From Paraescarpia echinospica (Eukaryota; Annelida; Polychaeta; Sabellida; Siboglinidae): 64,000 bases of DNA. The notes under the pieces were generated by a model. The model worked only from the letters and a program-made list of their open reading frames with translations, did no database searches and was not told where the DNA came from. The translations under genes were made by a program, and so were the position numbers. Below, in pieces: positions 21,441 to 59,025 of this stretch. The first letter of the stretch is position 1, and each line of letters opens with the position of its first letter. The stretch lies in assembly GCA_020002185.1 (NCBI GenBank), contig CM034544.1, positions 36,712,862 through 36,776,861 of the forward strand, read 5' to 3'.

Positions 21441-22284
21441 TACGGCAAACATATCCACACCTCCAATACTAAGTAAGGTTAAGTATTGTGTGCTAACAAT
21501 GCAATATGTCTTAACTAACAAATTTACATTAGCCCAAACCAGAAATCATACAATGCACCACCTATATTTTCATTCTATAAGGATAATAATAGCAATGTTT
21601 GACGTAGCCACAATATATGTCGGCAACATTAATTTAAACACGTCTTCGACGATGCTGCTGTTGGTTGCAGCGATATGTCAACAGAAGGAGAAGTAACGCA
21701 GGTGTCCTTGATTGATGCTCGCGTTTTTTAATGCTCCTGTACAAATTAAGTGCCTGACAATTCACGTCAGACTGACGCCCAGCCGCTAACAATGTGCATT
21801 GACGCAGCGGCAATGAAGATCTATCCAGTGCACCGTGGTGACTGTAGTAAATCCAAAAGGGTGTCAAAGCAAGACAGCGTGGCGGGGTAGATACGCAATA
21901 GGGGATGCTTTTATCAGTTCTCATAGTCTACAAAACGTGTAATATCAATATTTGTACAACCCACCCACCAATCGTGGCACGAATATTCACATTACGCCCA
22001 TTTTCAGGCCCGTAGCCAGCTTTTCACCACGGGGCATTCCTACTTCCCAATGCAGGTTCCAGGGGCCCCCAAGTTTGTGTGGGGTTATATCTTTTCACAA
22101 TGCAGTGAACAGTGTTCACGTGGGGGCTCACAATTCACGAACACACTGGTCGGCTTTCTAGTGTGGCCGGTCACTCTTTAAGCATATTACATTTCACAGT
22201 AGTCCGGGTGTTGGACAATAAAGCGTGCATTAGGGTCTGCAAGAAGTTTTGTTTGCATTTTTTTGTGATGCTCAAACATTGAAA

Positions 22285-22371
22285 GTCAATAATCCGACGG
22301 ATGCCACTCTGGCACCCTTGAGCATTTTTGCATTGACTCATTAACATGCAAATTAGTCATCGCGATTAAAA
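22285..22371 (+). repeat. Left arm of a distant inverted repeat
   Basis: Starts GTCAATAATCCGACGGATGC; pairs with the reverse complement of 24907-24994. In the first 46 bases I count 6 differences. Confidence 0.7.
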
Positions 22372-22639
22372 TTCAGGTCTAGTCCCAGAGCATGATGGAT
22401 GCCGTTGCCACTAAGATGAATAGCGTTATTGCCTGTCCCAAAGCCTATCCAAATGTTTGCAGCTGGATATAAACTTGACAAGCTCATAACTCCTAACGAT
22501 CGGAAACACATTGCGATTCATGCATGGCTTTGATCCCTTTTCCACAAAGCATTTTGAACAAGGATCAACAGTTGCGTGCCAGGTTCTTCATGGTCATGCA
22601 GGATGTTGTATATCATAGTTAAACCTAATGACTACAACT

Positions 22640-23660
22640 GAGGTGTCTGAAGTGTCAAACACTTCCTTTCATCCTAGGTAGTGGAGCTTTGCATCCTTAA
22701 TGGAGATAAATGCAAACAGCTCTTGTATGTTGGTAACATCACGATGGAAGTATTTCCAATTTATTGGCACCTTGTTGTCCATGTGATATTGCTCAACATC
22801 ATGTTGATAAACTATCTATTATTATTATTCTTTGGCGTTCTCTGGATCTTTTTCCTTCTATCTTTCCTGTTGTTATTATATTTTCTAACGTTTTCTTTCT
22901 CATGCCATGGCCTAGAAATCGTTCTTGTTGTGTTCTAATTCCGTTGTGAACTTTTGGTTAATGTAAAGGATTCACACCCATATAGCAAAGTGGGCTCTAT
23001 GTAGCAATGCAGTAAACGTTTTCTTACTTCACTTGATATATTTTTGTTTGTTTTTGTTGTTGTGAAAAGTTGTTTTGGCTTGGGCGATTCGTCTCTTGAT
23101 CTCATCGTTGCAGCGACCGTCGGATGTTATTTGTGATCCCAGATAGTTAAACGTTCGGACTTGCTTCAAAACAGTGCCATATGCTACAATGTTGCATGTT
23201 GGAGTGTAATTTTTCTTTGAGATGACCATGGTTTCTGTTTTCGTTTTGTTCAGGGATAGACCTTTTTTCTCACTTTCCCTTATTGCTGTATCTAGCATCT
23301 ATTGTAGATCTATTTCGTTCTCAGCAATCAGTACCGTGTCGTCTGCATATCGTACATGATTTATGTAACATCCCTCTACTTGAATGCCTGGCATATCCTA
23401 TAATGTACGTAAGATAATCTCACTGTATAATGAAAAGAGATCGGGTGATAGGAAACACACTTGTCTTACACCACGTTTTATTTTTTGAAATTTATTGATC
23501 TAATTTTATGTTCGTAATGCTGCTGTTTGTTCCCAGTACAGATTTCTCACAACTCTCAGACATTTACCATCAATGTTCCAGCTCTCCAGCATTTATATGA
23601 TTTCTTCATGATTAACCCTGTCAAATGCCTTTGTGTAATCAAAAAACCATTCATACATAT
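22640..23660 (-). mobile_element. RTE-like LINE fragment (RT and C-terminal part)
   Basis: On the minus strand from the right: KAFDRVNHEEII and LESWNIDGKCLRVVRNLYWE (near 23570-23650), then KTKTETMVISKK (near 23210-23250), VRTFNYLGSQITSDGRCNDE (near 23100-23165), then RKRLLHCYIEPTLLYGCESF (near 22960-23030). These are RT palm to thumb blocks of RTE-like elements. Stops are present, so it is dead. Some plus-strand ORFs in the same place are shadows. Confidence 0.7.
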
Positions 23661-23744
23661 ATTATTGGAGTGATTTAAGTGCTTCATGATGTGCGGAACA
23701 ACACTAATGTATACATACTCGTCAAAACGTGGTCATGTTGGTTA

Positions 23745-24640
23745 ATGCATCTTTTAACGGTGATATTGGTTGATGCATCGTTTGACTGTAACTTCACTTT
23801 TAATTTTCACTCCTCAATTGAACCACCACTTTACAACTCTATGCCAGGCCCCATTCTGACAGGGATACAGTACACATAGGTGTATAACAAGGCCTAGTGT
23901 AGGTACACAAAGTAGATATGCAAACATTGTAATTGCACAATGTTTGTGGAATAGTGCAGTTTTGAACATTCATAATTGTTATTGCTTGACCTTCACTCCA
24001 CAAATACTGCACCAGTTGATAGTTCCCCGTGGTATTCCCTATTTACGGGGAGATAATAAGTTTTCCAAAGGTATATGACGTGGCCATGAGTATATAGGTA
24101 ACGTATATAAGCCACCATTGGTTTTGTATAGCGTTTACAGGATGGCGTAATTTTGAACATTTATTACTTGAAGGTGATACTGTTTGATCGTCGCTCCACA
24201 CAAATTCCATCACCTGACACACCCACGTCATATCACCTTTTGACGGGAAGAAATGGTTCTTTCCATAGAAATGAAGTAGATACAGAGTTATGGTAACTTT
24301 ATGACGTTTGCGATATTACAGAAGTTCGAATATTCATAATTTCACGGTGACCTTGTTTGACCGTAGCTACACACTTACTATACCGGGTAACAATTCAATG
24401 TCGTATCTCGTTTTGATGGAGAGACAATAAGATTTCCAAACAGGTATGACGTGTCCATTTCGTTTGTAAACTAAGTATAAATACAACCATTGCAATTTTA
24501 AGACAGAAGCGCACATTTTCTAAACATTTTCATTTGACGGTGACCTTGTTTGACCTAGGTGTCACGCTTACTGCATCACTTGGTAGATCTAAGACAGGTT
24601 TCATTGTGATGGGGATATATTGAGCTTTCAAAGGGTGTAC
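23745..24640. repeat. Degenerate about 190-bp tandem repeats
   Basis: A block of the form TGAACATTCATAATT...GGTGA(C/T)(C/A)TTGTTTGACC...TTCCAAA recurs at about 23955, 24152, 24328 and 24517 (spacings near 197, 176 and 189), with a weaker earlier unit near 23755. Divergence is high, so it is an old tandem array. Confidence 0.55.
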
Positions 24641-24906
24641 CACTTGTGCATTTTCCCTGGTAAGGGATGGAGGCATTTAAGTTGGTGCGTTAGGCAATGC
24701 CTACCGCTCGCCTATTGAGGAGATACCCACGAAAAGCGTGAGGTTATATTGGTCAGAGCTAATTTGCATACTCATGTGAGAATTTTGTCAACCATGTTTT
24801 GCTCACTGACGTAACCCTAACCAGATACCCTGAAAACATGCGTTTCGACAAATCATGTTGTTTGTTTGGATGTTTGCAATTCGAGATATTCAGAAAAATA
24901 GTACAT

Positions 24907-24994
24907 ATTTTAATGGCGATACCTAATTTACCTATTAGTGGGCTTCTACAAAAACGCTCAAGGGTGCCAAGTTGGCATCCGTCGGTATATTGAC
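24907..24994 (-). repeat. Right arm of a distant inverted repeat
   Basis: Reverse complement partner of 22285-22371; the 2.7 kb between them holds the RTE fragment and the 190-bp repeats. Confidence 0.7.
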
Positions 24995-25009
24995 CTAGAA
25001 CGTTAGGTG

Positions 25010-26345
25010 ATCACAAACATGCAATTAAACATCGTTCAGACCTTAATGCACGGTCCACCTTCAAAAGGTCGTTTGACTGCCGGTCTACCATTTTTTTGTC
25101 CGCTGTGGCAGTATTTCAACAACGAGGATATGTAGTCATGTGACTAATACAACTAGACGTACGAAGACAATGTACAACTTTGATGTAGAGTGCACACTCA
25201 CTATAGGGAATACGATGATAAGCTTTCTCTAACAGTTCCGTATAGGCATGGATATATAACATACTGCAGACCAGAGACAGCATTTCAAAGCTGTTGCTTT
25301 TAAGCGGGCGTTCCATATTTCAAGAACCGTCATAACGTGTGTCGTCCACTGGTTGAGAAAACATATATGTATGACGAATACATGCAGTTTAGACACATAA
25401 TTTATGCATATTAATGTATGACGACTATTATTGTTTAATATAATAATAATAATAATGTACAACCACAAAAATGTGTTTACTTACTCAGACATGTTTCACT
25501 GTGATTCAGTCAGAGCGATACTTTCATTATTCACGAGATTCTCTTAGCGAGATTCTGTACTCTGCGGCTGCATGTTGACACTGTCTCACGGTCGTAATGG
25601 TTATCAGGCGTATGATGCCTCAAAGCGCAATTTACCTTCTTCTAATGTGACGCGATGTCTTAAAAAACGCGCTGTTACGCTTCACTGACAAGCTGTCGTA
25701 ACGTCTTGAATGAAGGCTGTAAGGTCGGCCATGCGTGATGCCACTCGCCGTGACGACATTCCGTGATATGGAATTGATTTATGCTAACGCAGAATAATTG
25801 TCTTGTCAACTTCATCACATGGAGAAACGCATAATTTGTGTGCATAATCTTTATTTCCTTTAGGGGTACTCGTAATATGGGTCGTGAAGTGTCTCAATGT
25901 CAATGGCATACAATAGTGGACTGTAGTTTCTATAGAGAGACTGACTAGAAATATATTCACGTTTGCTTCTGTTTGACACAAAACAGTAATGGCGTTGTCC
26001 AACGTTACAATCGTCTACGGGTCCACCAATTATAATCCCCTTGGACAAGGCCCTCTCCAGAAAAAAAAACCCAGACACCATTCCGCCACTATTCGGAATC
26101 TGTTATCTTGTAGCGGCGCCAGGCACGGCGGAACCTTCGAATTTTGGTGGCCGAGACCCCAATATTTTGTGAATGTTGTTGATGTTTTTGATCGGCGTCA
26201 AGAATGGTGCACAACTAGAGACTCCACGCAAAATTCCAAAATACTACTGTCATCCAACCTCGAAAATTCTTCAAACTTACCACGTTTCGAACCGCGAAAA
26301 AAATGGACAATTGCAAACATTGTCATCAAATAAACAAGACGTTTT
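25010..26345. other. No gene seen
   Basis: Unique-looking AT-rich DNA; short overlapping ORFs on both strands without domains. Confidence 0.5.
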
Positions 26346-26349
26346 ATAT

Positions 26350-26351
26350 CG

Positions 26352-26387
<36 letters not shown>

Positions 26388-26480
26388 AATATACGTATAT
26401 ATGTATAATGCATATATAAATATATATATGTATATATATATATATACGTGTATATGTATGTATGTGTATATATATTTATA
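26350..26480. repeat. (TA)n-rich low-complexity tract
   Basis: Interrupted TA/TATG repeats over 130 bases. Confidence 0.9.
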
Positions 26481-26570
26481 TATATTAGATTAACTATGAG
26501 CGACAATCTGCTTTTGAATATTGCGTCATGTATTCGCAGAAATGTAGGAGTTGAAAAGTGGTGCGCGCGC

Positions 26571-26668
26571 GCGTTGTGTGTGTGTGGTGTGTGTGGTGTG
26601 TGTGTTTGTGTGTGGTGTGTGTTTGTGTGTGTATGTGTGTGTGTGTATGCGCGTGTGTGTGTGTGGGT
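26571..26668. repeat. (TG)n microsatellite
   Basis: TG run with GG and CG interruptions, preceded by (GC)n. It creates Cys/Val-rich ORFs that are not genes. Confidence 0.9.
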
Positions 26669-26734
26669 GGGTGATTTGTGTTGTCACCCTCATCGCATGC
26701 TACAACTTATTACTGTGAATTGGTTGGTAGTTAG

Positions 26735-26859
26735 TGTTATGTCTTACGCTGTTATGTCTTACGCCATCTTTATTCGACACGTCAGCACAGCCCGGGAGCT
26801 GTCCTTATTACAGAGCCATGGGGAGCATTCATAATGCTCTATAATACAAATACTCTACA
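26735..26859 (-). repeat. 3' LTR with a 15-bp edge duplication
   Basis: The 110-bp LTR is 26750-26859 (TGTAGAG...ACATAACA on the minus strand). Its outer 15 bases, TGTTATGTCTTACGC in plus orientation, are repeated once more at 26735-26749, directly beside the target-site duplication GTTAG. Confidence 0.9.
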
Positions 26860-27700
26860 CCCCTCCCTTTAAAATGTTGTTCCCTTAAAACATGTTAATA
26901 CCCTGGTTGCGCTACCCCACATATACGATATGACAACCGTTAACACAGTCCACGGATTCAGCGTCCATTAATTAGTCCTTGTTAACAATTACATTTTAGT
27001 AGCCATTAACCATTGCTATTTATATACTTTCATATCCTTACCTCAATATGCAGTTAGTATATTAGCTGAAAAAGTAATAAAAAATGGCAATATTGAGGTT
27101 TCTTCGGACGGCTTTTGGCAGAATTTGGTTATAAAAATTACCTTATCATTGTTTTCTCGGAATACCATTTTTGCTGTGAGTACTTAAAGTTGTTGCGCTC
27201 TAGTAGAATAAATACTGGGTATAACTGCAAAACATTTTGCACCGCAGTGCCTAATGAGTATATCTACTGCATGAATTAAAAGAAATCATAATATGATTAA
27301 TGGTTTCTGAATTATAGGCGTTAGTTATGTGAAAAAGTTAAACAAAATAGGTTTTTTCGAAAAAAAATAGGTTTTCACGTAAACAACACAACATATCTGA
27401 TTTCTGTGATATTCATGCAGTAGATATGCATAACAGTAATCCCTGTGCTAAATTACAAGCTTGTAACTTGAATACGTTTTTGGTTAGAGCGCGGCAAAAA
27501 TACCTAATTTTCTCTATTATGGCGGCCATATTGGATACCTAATTTGCATAATTTATGCGAAACATGAAAAAAAAACTTAACTATGTTGGTATGTATCTGC
27601 ATTCCAAATATGGTTGATCTATGTTGAAAACTAAAGATTTTTGGTGGAATCCATACTACCTACCTTAACGTCTATGTCCATAATTAATCTGGACACCGTC
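26860..27700. other. 3' non-coding part of the LTR element, with a fold-back segment
   Basis: About 840 bases without ORFs between the last coding codon and the polypurine tract. ATATCTACTGCATGAAT (from 27257) and its near complement ATTCATGCAGTAGATATGCAT (from 27411) form an imperfect hairpin of about 175 bases. Confidence 0.6.
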
Positions 27701-27709
27701 TTTCAAACG

Positions 27710-28110
27710 TCACAGATCCAGCTTCTCTGGAGGCTTTCTGGTTCTTGTGTACCTTCTCACGAGTCGTTCCTCTGCCATCGGTATCTGCGCTGGACTTGCC
27801 GGTCTCACGGGATAGTTCACTGCCATCGGTGTTTGCAATGAACTTGGCTGGTTGTCTTCTTCTGCTTCTGTTGTTGGTCTAGTCGATTCGTCAACCACTG
27901 GTACCTCCACCGCACCCAGAGGTACCATGGCGACGTAAGAAGCCCTGATTTGGTCGCTGTGTCTCCGCCATACATCGCCGTCTTCCACGCGCACTGCATA
28001 CGATCTGGTACCCCTCTTCTCTTGAACGGTACCGGTACCCACTTTTGGTCGTTGCGATAGTTTCTTACCGCTACTCTGTCCCGAGCTTCAAATTCTCTGT
28101 GTTGCCCTTT
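27710..28110 (-). pseudogene. Ty3/gypsy integrase C-terminal remnant
   Basis: A REFEARDRVAVRNYR-like segment (near 28040-28095) and a basic tail YTRTRKPPEKLDL ending at 27710 are typical of the very end of gypsy pol. It is joined abruptly to the RT segment near 28100 and in a different frame, marking an internal deletion. A further frame change lies near 28020. Confidence 0.7.
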
Positions 28111-29065
28111 TGAATACTGCTTCCAGGTTTACCAGATGCTCAGTGTCAGACTTCCCCGTGACAATGATATCATCCAACATCACCTCCACGCCAGGGATTC
28201 CTTGTAAAGTCTGCTCCATTGCTCTCTGCCATATCGAGGGTGCTGTCTTGATCCCGAACGGCAACCTATTATACTGAAACAGGCCCTTGTGCGTGTTGAT
28301 TGTGAGGTATTGTTTAGAGTCCTCCTCTACCTCCATCTGCAGGTAAGCATTCTTGAGGTCAATTTTGCTGAACCTCTTACCTCCGGCCATCTTTGCGAAA
28401 ATATCTTCGATGCGTGGTAGCGGATATTTATCTTCCCGGAGCACCGGGTTGAGTGTCACTTTATAGTCTCCACAGAGACGTACATCCTTGGTATCTCGTT
28501 TCGCCACCGGTACCACTCCTGATGCCCACTGGCTATACTCGACAGCTGATACGATTCCTTCTTTCTGGAGCCTTTCTAGCTCTTTCTCAAAGTATGGTTT
28601 GATCGCATAAGGCACGCTTCGTGGCCTGCAGAACTTCGGTTGAGCGTCTGCCTCTACGGTGAGTTTGGTTTTCACACCTTTCAATGTCCCTAAGTTGTCC
28701 GTGCTTAACAACTCATACTTTGTCAGCAGCCGTTGAACTTGCTTATTGGCATCCTTCAGAGAAATGTCCTTGTTAGTCCCATGCCATGACTTCAGGGAGT
28801 GAATGTCTCCCCAGTCGAGCTGGATCTCCCAAAACCAGTCACGACCGAACAGCACTTGTCGACCGCCTTTGATAACGTACAAGTCCAGCTTCACCTTCTG
28901 CTTCTTGTACTTGACGTGGACATGAAGCTTTCCCTCGGGAACAACTAACTCCCCCATGTAGGTTCGGAGAGTTACCGGTGTAGGCTGAAGTTCATGCTTC
29001 TTGAACATTTCCTTGTACACGTGGTGTGGGATTACTGAGTATGCCGACCCAGTATCAACCTCCAT
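28088..29065 (-). pseudogene. Ty3/gypsy protease and reverse transcriptase
   Basis: A 325-codon ORF. The protease active site DTGS is at residues 4-7 (VDTGSAYSVIP). RT blocks follow: LCGDYKVTLNPVL, FSKIDLKNAYLQMEV, LPFGIKTAPSIWQR, and the catalytic block as VMLDDIIV near the end (YVDD in many relatives, LDD here). The ORF ends shortly after EHLVNLEAVF, where the deletion joint lies, so the RT connection domain and RNase H are missing. A stop codon separates it from the gag frame just upstream. Confidence 0.85.
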
Positions 29066-29074
29066 TTTGAGTGA

Positions 29075-29966
29075 TTATCCGGCTACCCGCAGTGTCGTCC
29101 AAATTGTGTCAGTTCTGGTCTTTGGTTTTGTTAACTGGTGGACCGCATTTAGGGTGTCCAACCCATCACTCCACTCACTGTCGTCACTACCGTTACTACT
29201 ACTTTTGGCAGCTGACATTTGGTTCACCCTTTTGCCTTTATTGTAGCGTTTGTTTCTGTCACCAGACCGACACACAGCCTTGATGTGGCCATGTTTCCCA
29301 CAGCCGTGGCAGATTTCGTCTCTGAAGCGACAATCGTCCGACCTGTGCCCCCGCCCGTTACATCTGTAGCATGTGTAATTTCTTCTCTGTTCTCTCTCTC
29401 TTTCCCTGCTGCTGACGTGAATACATGAACTGCACTATGGCTATTGTGTAGTTCTTCGGTGTCACGACTAGCCGTTTCGTCTATCTTCGCTGTTTCGACG
29501 GCAGTTTCCAGGCTTAGGTCTTTGATTTTTACCGGCTTCTTTTGTGTTGATTCCGATCGCAAACCCAACACAAACTGGTCTCTTATGGCTGTCGTCAGGT
29601 TTGCTGCATAACCACAATGTAACGACAGTCTACGCAGTTCAGCCACGAACGAGGCGATACTTTCACCCTCTTCTTGATATCGGCGGCCAAAACGGAAACG
29701 TTCCCCCATTTCAGTGGTTTGTGGATCTAGGTGGTCCGCAAGTGTTTTGACTAATTCTGCGAATGGCTTAGTTGATGGTTTTATAGGTGCCATCAACGCT
29801 TTCAGTAACCCATACGTGTCGCTTCCCATGACGCTTATTAGCAAGTGCGCCCTTTTTTTTCATCAATGTCATTAACGTTGAAATACGATTCCAACCTTTC
29901 AACGTATGCCGTCCATGTCTCTTTTGAATTGTCAAATTCACCCACACAGCCAACTGGCGCTGCCAT
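29075..29966 (-). pseudogene. Ty3/gypsy gag with zinc knuckle, frameshifted
   Basis: Starts at the ATG at 29964-29966 (MAAPVGCVGEFDNSKETW, typical gag start) and shifts frame at the A8 run (29853-29860). The main ORF (29844-29224) has a gag core with FRFGRRYQEEGESIASFVAE and QFVLGLRSE. A CCHC knuckle CHGCGKHGHIKAVC lies near 29270-29310 in a third frame. Gag would package the RNA; this copy is broken. Confidence 0.8.
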
Positions 29967-30024
29967 GATGTGTATTAATTGTTCACTCACTTATAGCTTG
30001 GTTTAATCCCATCTTCGTCGCCAC

Positions 30025-30134
30025 TGTTATGTCTTACGCCATCTTTATTCGACAGGTCAGCACAGCCCGGGAGCTGTCCTTATTACAGAGCCATGGGGAG
30101 CATTCATAATGCTCTATAATACAAATACTCTACA
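30025..30134 (-). repeat. 5' LTR
   Basis: 110 bases, TG...CA ends on the coding strand. It contains AATAAA (within GTCGAATAAAGATGG) as a poly(A) signal. Differs from the other LTR at one base (GACAGGTCAG versus GACACGTCAG). Confidence 0.95.
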
Positions 30135-30260
30135 GTTAGTCAACACGATGTTTTGCCACCGTTGCCTTTGATAAAGACCGATCCGATTAACTTCCGAATT
30201 CAAAACGACTAAAATGGTAGTAGTTTTGAAATGGTAACCCCGTTGTGCTTTACATTAAAA

Positions 30261-30392
30261 GACCGTGCAAGAAGGCACATGAGACCGTGTGAGAAGGCAC
30301 ATGAGACCGTGAAAGAAGAGACATGAGACCGTGCGAGAAGTCACACGAGACCGTGAAAGAAGGGACATGAGACCGTGCAAGAAGGCACATAA
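30261..30392. repeat. 22-bp minisatellite, six units
   Basis: Units of GACCGTGCAAGAAGGCACAT plus GA start at 30261, 30283, 30305, 30327, 30349 and 30371. Confidence 0.92.
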
Positions 30393-30399
30393 GACGATT

Positions 30400-32265
30400 G
30401 GGTGAAAATCAGAGATTACGAAGTTATGGAGAGCAAGAACAGAATCCTATACCTTTATATTGTTGTTAGTCTCGCGAAATAACAATGAACAACGATAACA
30501 TAAATAAGTAAATAAATGATACGTTTATTTAAGCACATATGTTCACCATTCAAATCATTACAATGTTAGAAGATTTACACAACTTTTGTTTGGTTGAATA
30601 AAAATGATTGATTGAAACTATCAAATCGTTACTTCAACGTCACAGATTGTACGTCATCTCTTTGGTCGTGACGTTGACGTAGACGTTCTTAAATAGCATT
30701 TGTTTTCAAGAGGCTGTGTATTCACCAGGAAGATATGATTATGGTTGTCGTTTGTAGCACATATCAAAACGTTACTGTTTATTATATTTAAGGTTCGACG
30801 TGAAGAACAAATCCGAATTAAAAATTATGTTTTCCCGACAAACATCATAAATGCCCAGAACGCAACCTGCAAAACGTCTCGTCGCACGTCAACAACATTT
30901 CTCACTTACTATTCTAACTTAAGTAAGTTTGCAGTTTTTTGTTGCAAAGACAATTGTTGCCATAATTTAAAAAAAATACGATGGGATATCTGACATATTT
31001 GCATTAGCATATTAGCATTAGGGTTCTAGTAAGCGTGTTGCATCTGGTTGCTAGGTAACTTTCAAGCAATATATCTCTCAGCTATATATATTCTCCACAT
31101 AAATGGCTTCAATGTGTACATCAACTGTAGAGCCGTCGGAACCACAAAATAAACTTGCAACCAAACACTTGTATCAACATGGCATATCTAATAATGACTT
31201 TACCTGAATTAGTTGGCTGAAATAGCCATTTTAATAAAAGGCATTATAACCTCATTATATATGCAATATATACTGTCTGTATATATGACAATTCAAATAG
31301 GCAATAATTATTTTAAATGTCTTCGGCATGTCTCTAGCATAGATATGTTCGGCTTAACTAGTATCTATATAATATGCACGTGTTATTATAGAAATCATAT
31401 ATGGCGTAGTATTAATGCAAGATTAGACAACATTATTCAGCCGCCCCACAATGCAATACGTTGCCCAATTCAGCCCAAGTACCATAGTGGTCATCTGCAG
31501 ATTACAGCAAGTGAGGATGTACAACGGTAATTGCGTACGTACTGCACGCAATGCACGTACCGCGAAAAGAGGGACGTGTAAAAACATTCGTTACAGGAGT
31601 GTCCATGCTGTTACACGTGCGTAATGTGTTACTGATCCCGTGTGCACTTGACGTATAAATATAAACTTGCCTTTTAGAAGCAATAGCCATCCCGCGGCTA
31701 TCGTCTGTTCTACTTAACATGGTCAGTAAAATTAGTTACACGAGTACATCATTAGTTTATTGTAATTTCACGATATTGAAGAAGCAGAATGTGCCATCCC
31801 ACTCTCTTATATTGTAAACGTTTGGAGACCTGGTGTTTCAAGGCTATGTCTACATTTACACTTTAATGTAGCAAGCTGTATATCGAGTGAGTTCATGGTT
31901 TGTTCGAACCTAGCATTTATAGAAAACCCAGTCGCTCAAAGTTACAGTAACGCAACTGAAGAGCCACGTAAGTTTACCTACAAATTACAATAACAAAGTA
32001 ACTACTTCAAACGGCCAGCCTACGCAGTCTCTTTACACGTCTACAATAAAGAGTTAGTGTCTGACCCGCCTCAGTTGGAAACCAGATATCAAATGGTTCT
32101 TTATGGTTACAATGATTTATATCATCCGTTCTAACTGACAAACTTCCTTCTCTACGACTGTCATCCTGATAACTGTTGTTGTTGTCGTGGGTAGATGTTG
32201 TTGCTTTCGTGGGTAGATGTATCAAGTGACAACGCATGTATGGGTCAATTAATTTTGAAGTGTAA
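30400..32265. other. No gene seen
   Basis: AT-rich DNA; ORFs are short and lack domains. Confidence 0.5.
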
Positions 32266-32269
32266 AAAT

Positions 32270-32460
32270 GTCAGTTCTTATATAGCGATTATCCAGTCTT
32301 TTGGACTTCTCAGAGCGCTTTAAACTTTACTCCTTCGCTCATCTGTTCAGGTGAACACCATCTCGACTTCACTGGAAAGCATTCAAGTGTCAATGGAAAT
32401 GTGGCAGACGGATATTAAATGAGGTCCGTCTCTTTTTCTGAATATCCACCCTAGTTATTG
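32270..32460 (-). mobile_element. SINE, copy 2 (5'-truncated)
   Basis: Shares TTATATAGCG, CTGTTCAxxTGA(A/G)CA, ACT(G)GGAAAGC/CTGGGAAGC and GAATATCCACC with the longer copy at 34785-35100, in the same order. It lacks the tRNA-like head. Confidence 0.55.
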
Positions 32461-32469
32461 GCTAAGTTT

Positions 32470-32475
32470 TTTATT
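32470..32475 (-). terminator. Candidate poly(A) signal of the CILP-like gene
   Basis: AATAAA on the coding strand about 135 bases after the stop codon. Confidence 0.45.
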
Positions 32476-32609
32476 TTTGGGTGTTGGTTGCTCGGCTGTT
32501 ACAAGTTTTGGTCTATGTCTTTGTTGCAGAAACTTTAACTCTTGGTCGGTTATTGTAATTTCACTTGCGTGTCGTTTGGCTGTTGTTTTGTAAAGCTGTT
32601 TTGTATCGT

Positions 32610-58117
<25,508 letters not shown>

Positions 58118-58129
58118 CTGTCAACACAT

Positions 58130-59025
58130 CAATACGAAATACAACATACTTTATTGAATTTTGTCAAAAGAATAACAGAGTACATAGAACACAGACAATT
58201 ACAGTAAAATGTATATAACTCACATTCCCATACATTCATCCCCCCCCTCATCCACAACACACACACACACACGCACACACGCACACACATACACGCACAC
58301 GCACAGAAGCACGCACACACGCACGTACGCACACATGCACAATTTTGTTTTTAACTGATATGTTACTGAAGTTCGAAACACTGCGTGGGTGTAATCTGTT
58401 AAACGTTATTTGTCCATTCACAATTTAAAGAGAAGAATCACCAACTAACTTACACGACCAACAGCCACGATTTATTTCGCCTATACAATGCTACAATAGG
58501 TAACTTTCGCTGTGGATGCCTATACTTGATTAAACACATTTGATCTAATGCATACAACTATCTGTCTTACTAAGTCTCATCGTGTGTAAATAGTCTGCTG
58601 TCTTAGGGTAAGTTTTCAGGAATAATGTTCACCTTTGGAAGAAATCACAACATTTTGCACAGGTGATCGTTCATAGGTACTAATCAAATCGCGATATAGG
58701 ACATACATTTTGGGAGTCGTAAACACCTCCTAATTAGCATTAATCCAAAATGACTACCGCTAATTTAGGCTAAAACCCGATATCATCACAACTCAGCTAA
58801 TAATAGGACGATTCCCATGAGTTGTGTATGCATTATGATAGTTTTGGCATGCAGATGGTTCATTAGTTTGTTTACCGCGAACCTGTGTGAAATGTGATAA
58901 TTTTACATCGATATCACCGCCAAAGTTCGTAAACGTTTGATCCTCGAATCATAGCTACATGCTTGTATGCCATGTATTTATGATACGACACCTTTATAAT
59001 ATCAACAAAACTATTTTTGTTGTAA
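58130..59025. other. Upstream intron or intergenic DNA
   Basis: Contains a (CA)n-rich stretch at 58256-58330. No exon for the missing 5' part of the CILP-like gene was found here. Confidence 0.5.

Larger units (their letters stand above)
26735..30134 (-). mobile_element. Ty3/gypsy LTR retrotransposon, internally deleted
   Basis: Two nearly identical LTRs (26750-26859 and 30025-30134, one mismatch in 110 bases) bound an internal region of about 3.2 kb on the minus strand. The element is flanked by the 5-bp duplication GTTAG (26730-26734 and 30135-30139). Next to the 5' LTR is a primer-binding-site-like TGGCGACGAAGATGGGAT (30005-30023), and next to the 3' LTR the polypurine tract AAAGGGAGGGG (26860-26870). 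Order inside: gag, Zn knuckle, protease, RT, then the C-terminus of integrase. RNase H and most of integrase are gone. Broken frames plus the deletion make it non-autonomous, though its LTR identity implies a recent insertion. Confidence 0.92.
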
